Assembly (NCBI RefSeq): GCF_964355755.1
Contig: NC_092675.1
Span: 18,490,912-18,554,911, forward strand
Reading direction: 5' to 3'
Origin: Antedon mediterranea
Lineage: Eukaryota > Echinodermata > Crinoidea > Comatulida > Antedonidae
Length of the DNA: 64,000 bases
Under the pieces are notes generated by a model. It saw only the letters and a program-made list of their open reading frames with translations. It was not told where the DNA came from and did no database searches. The position numbers and the translations under genes are program-made. Below are positions 12,654 through 25,300 of the stretch, in pieces. Each line of letters starts with the position of its first letter. Position 1 is the first letter of the stretch.

Positions 12654-14450
12654 TAAAATAAATAAAATATTAAATAAATTTAAAGACAAAAACCCTAAAG
12701 CAGCATGGAAAGCAATTAAAACACTAACCGGCTACAAAGAAACCATATTGCGTGTACATGGAAGTGAGAACTTCGCTAATGACTTAAACAACTTTTTCTG
12801 TCGTTTTGAATCCGAGATATTAGTTACCAAAAATGAAAATGAAGACACAGAAATCCACGAAAATGAGACTTCATTAGTAAACAATGCAGTCATAAATGTA
12901 GTTGATGTGCGTAATGTATTCGCCAAAGTAAAGCTTGGTAAAAGTACTGGCCCTGATGGAATTGGAAATCGTGTTATTAAATACTGCAACCAAGAGTTGG
13001 CACCGATATATACCAAACTTTTTAATGAGAGTTTAGCAAGTGGTACAGTGCCCAATCAATGGAAACGGCATGTATCTCACCTATTCCTAAGATAAAAAAT
13101 CCCAAGGAACTTAATGACTATAGGCCAATAGCTATCACATCCAATGTTGGTAAGTGCCTAGAAAAAATTGTACTTAGGCAGTTGCTTGATCAGACCAAAT
13201 TGTTTCTCGATCCTCTCCAATTTGCCTATCAGAGTAATAGAAGTGTTGAAGATGCTGTGCTCTTCCACTTACATAATATTTACCAACATTTAGATGTGCC
13301 TAAATCATATGTAAGATGTTTGTATATAGATTTTTCTAGTGCTTTTAATACCGTTGAACCTGGTTCATTAGTACGCAAACTTAAAGAAATGAACGTAAAC
13401 GACACATTGACTTCATGGATATATAATTTCTTAACAAAAAGGTTCCAGTATGTTAAACTAAACGGTATTTTATCTGATAAAAGAACTGTTAGCATTGGCA
13501 CGCCACAAGGGTCTGTTATCTCCCCAATGTTGTTTTCACTGTTCACCAGCAGTTTCAGAGCCAATTCAAATGAATGTTGTATAGTAAAATATGCAGATGA
13601 CACAGTCATCACTGGATACATTACTGGCAATGATGAAACAAGCTATAGACAACTAGGATGTGATTTTTATCACTGGTGCTGCAATAACAACCTGAAACTA
13701 AACATAAAGAAAACAAAAGAAATGCAAATTGATTTTAGGAAAATTAAAGAACCCTTAGAACCTCTGATTATAAATGAAAATGAGATTGAAGTAGTAAATG
13801 AGTACAAATATCTGGGTTGTATAATTGACAATAAGCTAAATTGGATAAATAATGTAAATAAAGCCACATGCAAAGCCAACCAAAGGATGTTTATTTTAAG
13901 AAAAATGAAGTACCTACAAATTGACAAAACTATACTTAAATTGTTTTATAACTCTGTAATTCTCAGTGTAATACTTTTTTGTAATGTTTGTTTCTATGGT
14001 AATACAATGCAAAAAGATAAAATTAAACTTAATCGAATAGGAAATAGAGCAATTAGACTAGTAGGAGAGCACTTACCTGATGTTGAATCCTTGTATAAAG
14101 AAAATGTGTTAAAAAAAGTAAAAAGTATCATTGATGATGAAACACATCCTCTTCACAAACAATTTGCTCTCATGAATTCTGGCATAAGACTACGTGCACT
14201 TAATACCAAAACAAAACGGTTTAGGTGCTCGTTTGTACCTAATGCTATACACTTATATAACTCCAGAGTACAAAGGTAAAATGTAACCGATAATTTTTAT
14301 CTAATTTTAACAATTTTTAGCCTCTTAACTTTTTGTGTGTGTTTTTGTAAATTGTATTTTATATTTTTGTATTTTGCCAGTTTTCAAATCACATTTCTGT
14401 TTTTTAAATGGACAATAAAGTATATATGACTATGACTATGACTATGACTA
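12654..14450 (+). mobile_element. 5'-truncated non-LTR retrotransposon (CR1/L2/Rex1 group)
   Basis: Reverse-transcriptase coding sequence starts abruptly near 12655 and runs to a stop at 14277-14279. It is followed by a short 3' UTR with AATAAA at 14414-14419 and a tail of TATGAC hexamer repeats (about 14425-14450), the kind of short tandem 3' end typical of this group. No endonuclease domain is present, so the copy is truncated at the 5' end, as is usual for target-primed insertion. AGTAAA occurs at 12648-12653 and again at 14450-14455, a possible but short target duplication. Confidence 0.85.
12661..14279 (+). pseudogene. Reverse transcriptase domain, frameshifted
   Basis: The frame open from about 12661 through 13060 carries the upstream RT region (KNPKAAWKAIKTLTG, then KLGKSTGPDGIGNRVIKYC). 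It shifts at about 13055-13070 into the frame that continues to 14279. The second frame carries ISPIPKIKN, NDYRPIAITSNVGKCLEKIV, YIDFSSAFNTV, IGTPQGSVISPMLFSLF, VKYADDTVITG with the catalytic YADD intact, and the downstream NLKLNIKKTKEMQIDFRK typical of CR1/L2/Rex1 elements. One frameshift, the missing 5' half and no endonuclease make it a dead copy, although the catalytic core reads cleanly, so it is not very old. Clade assignment is from motif recognition only. Confidence 0.85.
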
Positions 14451-15697
14451 GTAAACCTCAAATGGTAACAGTGATGATTCTCTTTCGACGTCTATCAATC
14501 TTAAACAAATTTAAATATATTATGTGATGGCGCTAGTAACAATCCGTTTTGCGTGACTAACTAAATGAAAAACATAATGCATAAACGGGCATAAATACGG
14601 AGGGTCCGGTTTGTGTCATGTTATTGTAACAAACCAGATATGTTGTAAATAAAGGTGGAATGATTGCCTTTGTTTTGTAATTGTCAGAAGATTATCGACA
14701 TCATAATTCTACCAATGTCTTTTCAAATTGACCGGTAACACCGATGGTATCTACTGGTAATTACTGGTATCTAAAGGCAATTCATTGCCGGTGTTTACCG
14801 ATATTCTTCACAAAATAATATGCATAGGATCCTCTTGATATCAGGAACAGATATAAAGCCTGTTTTCCACTAGGCGAATGTATTCGTGCGAATAGAACAT
14901 TTCTGAGCTATGATTGGTTGCGCACTTAACTCACGTCACTAATATAGCAGATAGAAATACGAACACACACATGTGAATTAGATAGACGTTAGCTTAAACA
15001 AAATGCTCAATCATTCTCCATTCTGTGTATAGTATTAGGAAAAACGAAAAACGCCACTGAGTATAGTTCGCCCATTCTTTGAACCAAGACTAAGATATAA
15101 TCGCTATTAAACTTCGCTTATTCAACTAATTGTTATGTAATGATTTTAGATCATGCAAGGTTAGTTAGTTTTGCATCAAAATTATCAATAATATGATATA
15201 TTAAATGTATAATTATTCTGGAAATAGGTCATTTGAAACAGATTTGTGATGTTGTGACCTGTATTCCAAGAAAGGTCTAAGAAGGACCTTGGCAGTACAA
15301 CCTCCTTGCTAAAATACAACATTGTCTTGGACCATGGTTCGGTACCCACTTGAATAATTGAGTTTGTCTACTCCTTTCAATATAATTACATTAATATTAA
15401 TTGGAAACAATTTATAAAATATATAAAATATATCGTAAATGAATCATTAGACATTAGTGTATAAGTATTGAAACCTAACGTCAATTAAATTGCATAGTAG
15501 GCCTAAAGGTATTGAAGTGGACTTTGTTAATATTCCTCTACAAATAACAGTGACATTTATTAATCGTTTTGCTTAAGTCAAAAATAGTTAATCTGTTCTT
15601 AAGTTTTGAAAAAATAAGCTCAGAAGAAAATTAGTATAACATAGGCCTATTGACATTAAAGTTGAAACAGAAATATTTTCTTTCTGGTTTTTCTCCA
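14451..15697. other. Non-coding stretch
   Basis: No protein-like frame is present. It contains an inverted repeat at 14729-14802 (CGGTAACACCG against CGGTGTTTACCG) and a possible MITE end near 14860-14930 (TTTTCCACTAGGCG, then TGATTGGTTGCGC). Confidence 0.5.
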
Positions 15698-15859
15698 AAG
15701 CTGTCTACACATCAAACTTTATGTGACAAAAAATGTGATGTGCACATATATAGGCATGATGATGTCATATCACTACCATATTTGGGAATATCACTACCAT
15801 ATCTGGGCACATCATCACACTCTTTTGTAACATAAAGTTTGATAGTGTAGACAGAGCTT
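15698..15859. mobile_element. Short MITE, copy 1
   Basis: The left end AAGCTGTCTACACATCAAAC matches the reverse complement of the right end, AAGCTCTGTCTACACTATC. The core has CATGATGATGTCATATCAC followed by a duplicated CACTACCATAT(T/C)TGGG. Flanks are CA (left) and TA (right), consistent with one mutated TA target site. The same family occurs at 60118-60283. Confidence 0.8.
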
Positions 15860-16178
15860 TAGTAACCTTTAACGCGTTTGGACGTGTGTTCAAATACAAA
15901 AAATTACTCTATAATTATATAAGAATTCTTTTTCATTTCACACAGATGACATATCTATAAATCGCCTCAATAACTTATCATTTCGCGTTATTACATCCGT
16001 AAACAATGCTTTCCCCATCCTAATAGCGTCAACGAATTACGAGAATGACGATAGTTAACACTCTGGCAACGTGAAAGTCGTCACTAATCGCAACCAATAT
16101 CATGAATATGATTGTAATGTGTTGCAGCGTTCATATAGATATATTTTACAAGATAACAACTTTCTATATTGCTGTATT

Positions 16179-16385
16179 GGAGTTGGGTAGTCGAGTGGTT
16201 AGAACACTTGACTGTCCTACAGAGATACTCGGGTTCAACTCCCAGTCTTCTCAGCTGTATAAAATGAGTAGACATACCTGGTTGAAAATACAAAGGAGGA
16301 TAAGGCGGCTTGGAAAGGAACTGGCCACACAACCACATAATACCGAGACTTAGTAAAATGAACTCATAACAGCTCATTCCCCTAC
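16179..16385 (+). repeat. tRNA-derived SINE, second family
   Basis: Box A-like TAGTCGAGTGG (16189-16199) and box B-like GGTTCAACTCC (16232-16242) have tRNA spacing, followed by a non-tRNA body (GAAAATACAAAGGAGGATAA, GGAAAGGAACTGGCC, AACAGCTCATTCCCCTAC). The tRNA part does not fold into a clean cloverleaf with a CCA-ready acceptor stem, so it is not called as a gene. Confidence 0.65.
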
Positions 16386-17639
16386 AATAATGAATACGGG
16401 ACTTGCCAATATTACTATGTACCGTACCACTCCAATTGTTTAACATACCATCAACCCTTTCTTTCTGAAGTGACGTCATGCTTACGTTTGATTTACAAAG
16501 ATAAAGGCTGCTACACCTAATATAACTATAATAACTTTATTTATTCAGATTCGTAAATATGTTTTGCATTACAATTAGAAAAGAATGTGATATTAGGTGT
16601 TTATGTGTCAATAAGTTATGTTTCAACACATCGTTCAGCGCATTAACTTTCCAAGACAATGACTATGAATATTAATGATTAATAATGAATATTAATGATT
16701 AATAATGAATATTAATGAGCTGAAAGTGTAGCACCATTATGAGGCAACAAACGCTCATTTATTAAACAAATACAACTTTTTTAAGGTAATGATACTGGTA
16801 ATGTTATTTTTATTAATCTTTCTTTAATTATCACAGAGTGTGATTGTATCACTTTCCTTGTGTTGGCATGCCAATGAAACTCTTTACCGCCTCATGATCA
16901 TCATTCTGTTCAGCTTTGTTCTTTTCTTTTCAAAACTTGTAACTAATCCATAGGAATAGTAAAAAGGATATTTATAGAAAGGCGTAAGCTATGTCATGGT
17001 GAATATCCAAACTTATCTTATAATTATATCAACATAATGTTTGTTGCACATAAAAATGTATATATATGCATTTCGATGCAATGTTCACGATGTTTACATT
17101 TCATTCTGTCTGAATATTACGCCTACCGGTTTTTTTTATAACACATTATTTTATGATTGGATTGCTATTATTCTTCAACAATTAAAATCTATATCAACAT
17201 GTTTACTTACACAAGGATTTGATTTAACACATGACGTTTCGGTGACGTCACAATGTAAATATCAGAAAGATTGATAACTCACTTTAGATGATAGGATAAG
17301 TTTTTTATCGTCAAACGTCCAGTCGGAAGTGCGAATTAAAAGATTTGACATTAGTGTAGATTGTGAACCACCGAACGTAAACCTATTTACTATCTGTCTT
17401 CAAGACTTCTACATAACATTAGACGCGGGTGATATGCCAAATAGATGGATAACTACCGGAATGGAAGGCAAAGTGGATATTATTTGTCAAATCCTATAAA
17501 CGATCTATATATTACTTAGATAATGGAATCTTGACTGTAGTAAAGTGAGCTTTTAAGCTGTATTGTCTGGGTCATCATTCATAGTAAGATTGCATTTGTT
17601 GGAGCGTTTACTATTTAACAATAACTTCGTTTGTAAAAC
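16386..17639. other. Non-coding stretch with a 20-bp tandem repeat
   Basis: It holds 2.8 copies of a 20-bp unit (AATAATGAATATTAATGATT) at about 16664-16718 and two TGACGTCA octamers at 16471-16478 and 17243-17250. No gene is seen. Confidence 0.55.
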
Positions 17640-17762
17640 TTGACACAAGAAGACATAATCGCAACGCAAATTGATTTGACCAGACACGACACGTGAAGTC
17701 ATACGAGACTGTGATTGGTCACTTGCGTTGCGCGTACGCTGCATCCAAGTGAGAACCAAGCT
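17640..17762. mobile_element. Partial MITE related to the element at 2066-2334
   Basis: The reverse complement of the right end reads AGCTTGGTTCTCACTTGG then ATGCAGCG, followed by CGCAACGCAAGTGACCAATC. This resembles the end of the CCAR1-intron MITE (ACTTGGATGCAAC and GACCAATTAC). The left end is not clear. Confidence 0.45.
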
Positions 17763-19050
17763 ATTAGAGTGTATCTACATATCCCATGCTTACCGTAACT
17801 TCACATAACTTTATCTTTTTTTTCAATAATTTTGTTTAAAAAATGTATTCATCAGCATTCAGATTGAAGACGCCAAGATGCAATCAACTTCTCGTTTGCT
17901 CTGAAATATCATGAAAACTTATTTCTACATTACAATGTCATTCAATTCCTTGTGATACACTCTGAAGTCACAGATAAACAGTGTGTAAGCTCGCCTTACG
18001 ACAACTATTTTATTAAGAGTATTACAAATAAATCTGAATAAAAACGGCTGTCATTAAAACATAAAAAAAAAATTATTTTAAAAACAACCATCGAAAGAGA
18101 AGAGCAGATGATAATTTATAGAAAAATAATATTTTAGGTAATACTTGTCTTTACACTGTCACGTCATTGCATGATTAATCCAAAATTTAATAAACAGTTC
18201 TTTAAAAAGAAGGAATAGTTCACTCTTCCCTGATGATGATACTGTATTTATCGTTGTACTTGTTATATACCTATGCGATTATATGATATTATAGCTTTAT
18301 TATTATTTATCTATCATAATGATGTATTTTAATTTGTATGTTTCTTCAATAATTTCTACAAAGTTAGTAATCGATTCAACATCCTGTACAGTACAGTTTA
18401 ATTAACCAAATATATGAATACAAGACTCAAGCGGTATGTTTTTAATCAATCACCTTACTGTGTATGAACATTTTCAACATACTAGTAGTAGTACAGTACA
18501 TCAGAGTTAAATAATTGAATATAGTATCGTTGATAGGTTAAAAATGAAATAACATCTCTAAAAATTTAAATGAACTTCAAATAATTAAATAAATACATTA
18601 CGGTACAGACTAAAGTTTATAAACTACCATACTATCTATACTACTACACTATCATCGAGGAATGGAGTGATGTAAATCCATATTTTGCACTTATTGTTTT
18701 CCTGTATGATTCCTAATAAATGTCTTCTGTATGAGAGAAGTGTTTTAATTTAGTTGTTTCACAGTTTCCATAACATAATATGTAAACAATATACGATACA
18801 GCGTTATATTTGGTCTGTCGTTTTATCTTTTTTTTTTACTGTTGTCTTTTAAAGTGCGTTTTCCGTATATACAATGAATGTATGGCGCCCTCGTATGCAT
18901 ACTTAAAATGTAATTGAATTATTTATTGATAAGTCAATTGAAAAATGTCGTACCGACAATGAGCGTTTGCCAATTTTGAATATTTTACACACAATTAACT
19001 TAGAAATATGGTTTTGTCAGTTCCTACTTATTTACATTAAGATGATTTAA
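17763..19050. other. Non-coding stretch
   Basis: AT-rich, without a protein-like frame or a structured repeat that I could recognise. Confidence 0.5.
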
Positions 19051-19370
19051 AGATATATTGTCCCCCTAAAAAAATTTTTTTTTAAATTTTTTTGTTGAAT
19101 ATGTTATTTTAATGTCACATAATAGTTATTCACTCTCACAAAAAATTGGGTCTGAAAAAAATTTAATTTAAAGCAAAAAATGGTCAAATTGTCTGGAAGA
19201 CAATGAGTTTTTGGGTAATTTAACTGTTTATTTTGTCTTTTTATAGGTGAAATAATTTTTTCCCCCGTTTTTGTTCTTATGGAAGTGAACAATTAAAACT
19301 GCAAAATGGCCTATTCAAAGTCCGATTTTAAAAATCTTTATTTTTCATGATTTTGGGGGACAATACATCT
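19051..19370. mobile_element. 320-bp MITE flanked by TTAA
   Basis: The left end AGATATATTGTCCCCC and the reverse complement of the right end AGATGTATTGTCCCCC differ at one base. TTAA stands on both sides (19047-19050 and 19371-19374), the target preference of piggyBac-type transposases. The interior is AT-rich and non-coding. A diverged relative of the interior lies at 48750-48930. Confidence 0.75.
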
Positions 19371-19374
19371 TTAA

Positions 19375-22300
19375 TATGACAATTTATTGCACTTTATGAT
19401 TATCATAATACAAAACAACAACCCCACAGTATTGAAAAGTGTTGAAATCAAACACACATATAAAACGTTGCAACTATTAACTATATTATCTATATTGATA
19501 TATGCTTTTATATACAACTTATTATTATTGAATTGATCAACGTTTACACAACATTGATGTATTTTCAGATTGGCTAAAAAAAGATTCTAAAAGATTTTTT
19601 TATGTTAATACTGTATGAGAAGTGAACTTACGCAATAATCAATTTCGACACAAAAATGCCAAGAACTATGCCCTCTATATGGCAGGCTAATGACCAAACG
19701 TGAAGACATTTTCTAATTACATTAACGGTAACTAATCATATTATCAATTTGATCGATTGTATAGACTAATGAAAACAACTGGAAATGAGAGGAGAGTACT
19801 TGCTATATCTCCAAGCTATGCTAAACGTATAAGATACATCGTATGTAGGTTATTCATAAAACCCTGTATCATAGGAGCAGTTAGTCGAAGTAGACTCTAT
19901 AAAAAAGGCCTTGGAGAATAATTCTAAGCATGAAAAGAAAACTGACCCCAACCAAATCCATATTTTGCTCTGTCTTCTAGTAATTCTAGAAGATGCTAAA
20001 ACAAAAGTCAATCAAACATAATATCCTGAAAAAAATCAATTTAATTATGAGTAAGACAGCTGGCTTGCTCGTTTGAATGATGTCATCCGTATATTTCTAG
20101 AAGCAAGTCTCCATAAAATAATATGAAGATTGGTGATCTCTATACATTCATGTTCTCATTAAAATTCGGTAGCAACTCATATGCCTAACGTTCAGAGTGA
20201 CAAAGAAATTGTTCAAAATAACTAGATAAAATGTTTAAAGTATTTATTCGTTCAAAAAGAAACTTTACTATAAGTATTAAGTATAATTTAACATTTTTTG
20301 CAGTTTTGTCAAAATAGTTCTATTTTTAGAACTTTGCAATTGTCTGAGGGCGCTATAGAACATCGATAACAGTCACAATCAATATTAATTATTACACTCG
20401 ACAGACAAGCATACTGCTAACGGAGTATCAATTTACAAGTCCAAATATCCCCAGTATTTATTTTAAAATCGTGTTGAAGATCCGTATTGCCGTTCAATCC
20501 AGGGTCCTAAAACTCTGCTTATTACCATTATTTTAAAAACTGCCACTCTGTAGAAAACGCAGTAAATATAGGTTAAGTGACAGTGTTACCTCAGGAGGCC
20601 ATAACTATATATACACGAATATTGAATATTATTTAGTTATTACAATACCCACCTCGTTATGGATTAGTAGGACTTTGTCGGATTTGGAGAAGTTAACACT
20701 CAAATCGTAAAAATCACCAATTTTAATGTCGGTGTTAATAAAAGTTAGACGGACTTAACCGGAACATTGTACGTACAGTATGTACGGTAAGTTTGGGCAT
20801 ATATAAATTTAACTTAAATAATATAATTATAGAATTTCATTTTTATTCATTTTAGAAACCCCAGAATATCATACAGTTAAAAAGAATCTATGTTTTGAAT
20901 TTTGCATAGAACAGCCAACATCTCAGTGATTTTATAAAAATATACTTTCAATTGTATTGACCCTGATTTTAGATTAATTGAAATTATAATGTCTAATTAG
21001 TACGAAAGTTTTAGTTATAATATAATTTCATTGAAAAAGGTATGAGCCTATGCCTTTAATGATAAAATAATGATATCGTACGAAAGCGTCATAACGCCTC
21101 TTGTCAAAAAAGAGTCAATACAATAATGCAACGGTGCCTGAGGATGTAAACAAATGTTACTGCTCGTATAGCGATTATTCTTAATTACAACTTCACTAAT
21201 TTAGACCAATACTATGTTACTACTAAATCACACAAGTAGAAACTTGAATGTCCAAAGTAATTAGGACATAATAAACTGCAAATTGTAATCTTGATTCTAT
21301 ACTTATCGCACTGCAGTAACAATGAGAAAATATTGGAGGAACACAGCTGTATGTTAGTGCAACGTTATTTAGTGTCGATTTCTGCAAACAAACCGTGAAT
21401 CATTTATTATATTATCATTGAGCTAAATTTCTCACACGCTATGAATTAATTAGTAGCGATCAAATATATCAACCACTTACAAAAGGTATAAATGTAACGT
21501 GAAACTCATTATTGTGTTTGTTTTTTGCTGCACGTTTTTCCAATAAAGACCTAAATTTATTTGTAATGGGCGGCCTAGTAACTCAATTTAACAACTTAGT
21601 GTATTTTGCCACCGGTAGGTAAACTTTTATACGAGACATACATATGTTGGTTCAGATTACGTATAAATAAGAGTTACATAATTAAAATGCCTTGTATTAC
21701 ACTAATAAGTAAATGATTAGTTTATGCACAGTAATCGTTTTCTTATTAAAAACTTCAAATCTTCCTAATTCCAAAACATTTTGTTAATGACAGTCAATAA
21801 TATTGCATTCCTTAAGCCTTTTGTTTTAAACAAATATTTATCTAAGCTTAGATGTGTGTGTACAATGACTGTTAATGTATCTCAACGTATCGAAAAACAG
21901 CACTTTTTGTTTGTTTTTTAGGCCTACGATTTTTTTTTAATGCATTTCTACTCCATTCTTAAAAAATGTATGTGAGTGGTGTAATTAGTATTAATACTAG
22001 AATAATATTATCTTATTATTCTTTTCTTTGGATTATTAAAGATAAGCAAGAATTACATTATATAAAAAGCACATTCTCTATAAATATTATTGTTGCGAAA
22101 CATATTAGAACATTCGCCTTGACCAAAGCTAATGCCAAAAGAAAATCATCAGCATGATTTTGTTTGTAGCTGCATAAGTTACAACTGTTTTGTTCTCATT
22201 CCAATCATCATCAATAACAATACATTAGTGGTTATATTACTAGAAATGAGAGAATTGCACATCGAATAAAATAGGACATTACAAGCTCTAAATCCAGAGC

Positions 22301-25300
22301 ATTCTTACTTATAGGTTTTCACTTGTAATATTTAGTTGCAACTATCAACTGGCTAATATACGGTATTATCAGATCTCGTTACAAAAGCTATTGTTCCTAT
22401 CAATTCATTTTATCATAAAGGAAATCAGCACGAGAAAGCAATTGATTGATGTCAAGAATGTGTAGAATTCAGTATTAATATACATCTGAACAGTTGAGCG
22501 CTTGAAACATTAGGTGAAATCTAGCTAGCCAAAATCCCTGTTTTAAGCGAATCTAGGATTAGTCTTTAAGATGTTTCCAAAGTCATGCTTAACGAGTAAC
22601 TTCAGAATTATAATTTCAATTGTTTATTGAAAAATATAAATCTTTGCAACAGTTTCTTAACTGAGGTGAAACAGAAAGAGCCTCTAGAATAACCCCATTT
22701 TAAAATGTGGTGCTACATGATGCTATAAGATAGAAATTTTACTGACTTACTTACAAGCGTCAGTCAGGTATAAGGTAACTAAAATCGTATTTTCTTAAGT
22801 GAAATTGATTCTTCAAATTTACAAAAAAATCCCAAAACAATGACAATTTTGGTAAATTTCCTATATATCTTTAAGGAAACGTTGCACTGTTTTAAAGGTG
22901 TAGCTTAAACCATTATCAATCACTTTATCGATATATTATTAGTCCTACAAAGTTTAATAATTGGACATTATTCAACAGTATTGATTATACGTACGTTTGA
23001 AAAGTCACTTTTGTGATTCAAATCTGTAACTGCTTACGTTGTGTATTAATGGATTTAAAGTGAAAAGCTGAAAATCTGCTCCACCAATTTACGAATAAAT
23101 TAGCATAAATTTTATCGGTACAAATTCATATAAAAATGTTTGATATTATTTTGAACGTATTTCCATAAATCAATATTGGTAAAAATCTCGACATATCTTT
23201 ATTATTAAAGGTGAAAACAATTATAGTAAGTGGAACATTTTGAATCTGAAACAATTAAATTGGTTTCGTTAATTAAGTAGGCCTATGTTACAACATAACT
23301 TTATTAAGGTTGATTAACAATTTAATCTATGTAAATTAATTAACACGGTAATGAATTATGCTGGAAGAGCGCCATCATGTTTATTCTTGTTTACATTTAC
23401 AAACCCTGATCATGATTATTAAATATTGTTCTCATATTCTTTCTCAATAGCGTCATTATTATCTTTATTTTCTATAATCATAATAATCACTGTCAAATCA
23501 TCAACCACATCCTCCATTAATTAGGCCGTTATTGCCTTCTTCTAATGATGTTATTTTAACAATTCACTTTGCATCGCATGTCATATGTACTCAGACAAAT
23601 AAATCGAATGATTTAAGAATAAACAAAGTGATGGCAAGGATATTGCTGATACAATAGTTCTGCCGATGGTTTACTATTTCGACAAAATACAATTTTCCTT
23701 GGCAAAATATTAACGGATCAAAAAATTGTAATAATCAAATACTGTCAAATAATATAATATAATTATAATTTTAAAATATTTCAGCCTCCTCCTAATATAA
23801 ATATAGACCTATACAATAAACCTATTAAAATCAAAGTTAGTTTTTACTTCTATAATTTAGGTATGTAACTCGAGTTATCATGTTGTTGACACGACGGACT
23901 TTTTATTTCCGTTTGCTCACACTCGGTAAATTTCCTGTCAAAATCAAGAACTGATTTATTTGAGTATAAATTTGTTCGTCTTAAGGCAGAGGCCATAAAC
24001 TAAGATCGTGTTAAGTTTATTCTTGAAACAAGTAATACCTACAAATCTATATGACGGTGTTGCCGAGGCAGAACTAAATATGATTGCAAAAGAAAAAAAG
24101 AGGAAGAAATACACGTTATAGTATGTCAGTACGTCTTATATCCCAAAGAAAAATAAACAAATCAGACTTAATATTATTTATCAGTTTTCTATACTGTATA
24201 CGAGTTCTTCTTGTATACTGGATTAAAAAAATAAATAAATAAAATCACGATTTTGTTACCAGTCAAATAATTGGTGAAAACCACTAGACATAAAGTAATT
24301 AACATCACTGATTATTACATTGGTCGTATCACTGCAACGAGGGAGCATTTTTACGAGCAATGCCTTGTAAGCCTGCAGTCATCTCGTCCAAGATTCTGAT
24401 CATTATGCCAGTATAACACACTAGCCATCACGGGCAAATTGAATCATAGCAAGAACATTCATTCTGACAAATTGTATTTAACGGCCAGGTTTAAGGCGGT
24501 CGTCATTACCTTAATTCAGTTAGGATAATTTTCAAACAGAAACGTTGATGGTGCAATTGATTTGCGTAAAGCTACCTGAGTCTAATCAGTTTCTCTAAAA
24601 ACACGAGCATCAACACGTTTAGAACATCAAGAGCTCACTTAAGAAGTTAAGCCGCAAAGTCTTGAAAATTCAAAGAGTAAAGACTATATGATTGGCATAG
24701 TTAATTAAAAGCATTGCTCATCAAGAAAGAACATCTCAGCTTCAAGAAGGACCCCCTACAATATCAATTGATAACTCGTGAGATTATGTACATTTCTGCG
24801 CATGTCTATAAGTTGGTAAATTTAGCGTCAGGATCGATTTGCAAGCGAGTAGCGCACACTCACGCGACTTTTCTTCTCAGTCCTTACGTCGTCGCTACAC
24901 ATCCACGTATTTGAACGGATTTTCCACGACTTACACAAACGTGTAATAATTGTTGTTTCGTATTTCTATTTCGTCGATTTCTGGACATCCTACGAACAAT
25001 CGGCAAAAAAAAGTAAGTACAGCACAACTTTTTTATTTAAAGAAACGAAATTGCCTCAGTTAAACATTGACAAACACTATTCTCAAAAAGAATGGAAATA
25101 CAGTTTATAAATTTAAACCGGTCGAAGTTACATTTATGTTTTATATATATAATTCGGAAAAACTATGGCTATAAAACAACAGTACTTTCTTAATCTATAG
25201 AAGAAATAGGTCTCAACATTTCGCTGTGATCAAATAAAATACTCAATTAAATGAATGTAATTTATCGGCCCGTAGTAGAGTTTTTTTTATATAAAACGAA

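Noticed and set aside
12732-13927. Minus-strand open frames across the retrotransposon
   Set aside because: Antisense shadows of the reverse-transcriptase frame.
16181-16250. Possible functional tRNA gene
   Set aside because: Boxes A and B are present, but the arms do not give a clean cloverleaf and a SINE body follows.
24714-24914. 66-codon plus-strand frame
   Set aside because: No family resemblance and no splice support in this frame; the interest of the region lies only in its base composition and the donor at 25013.
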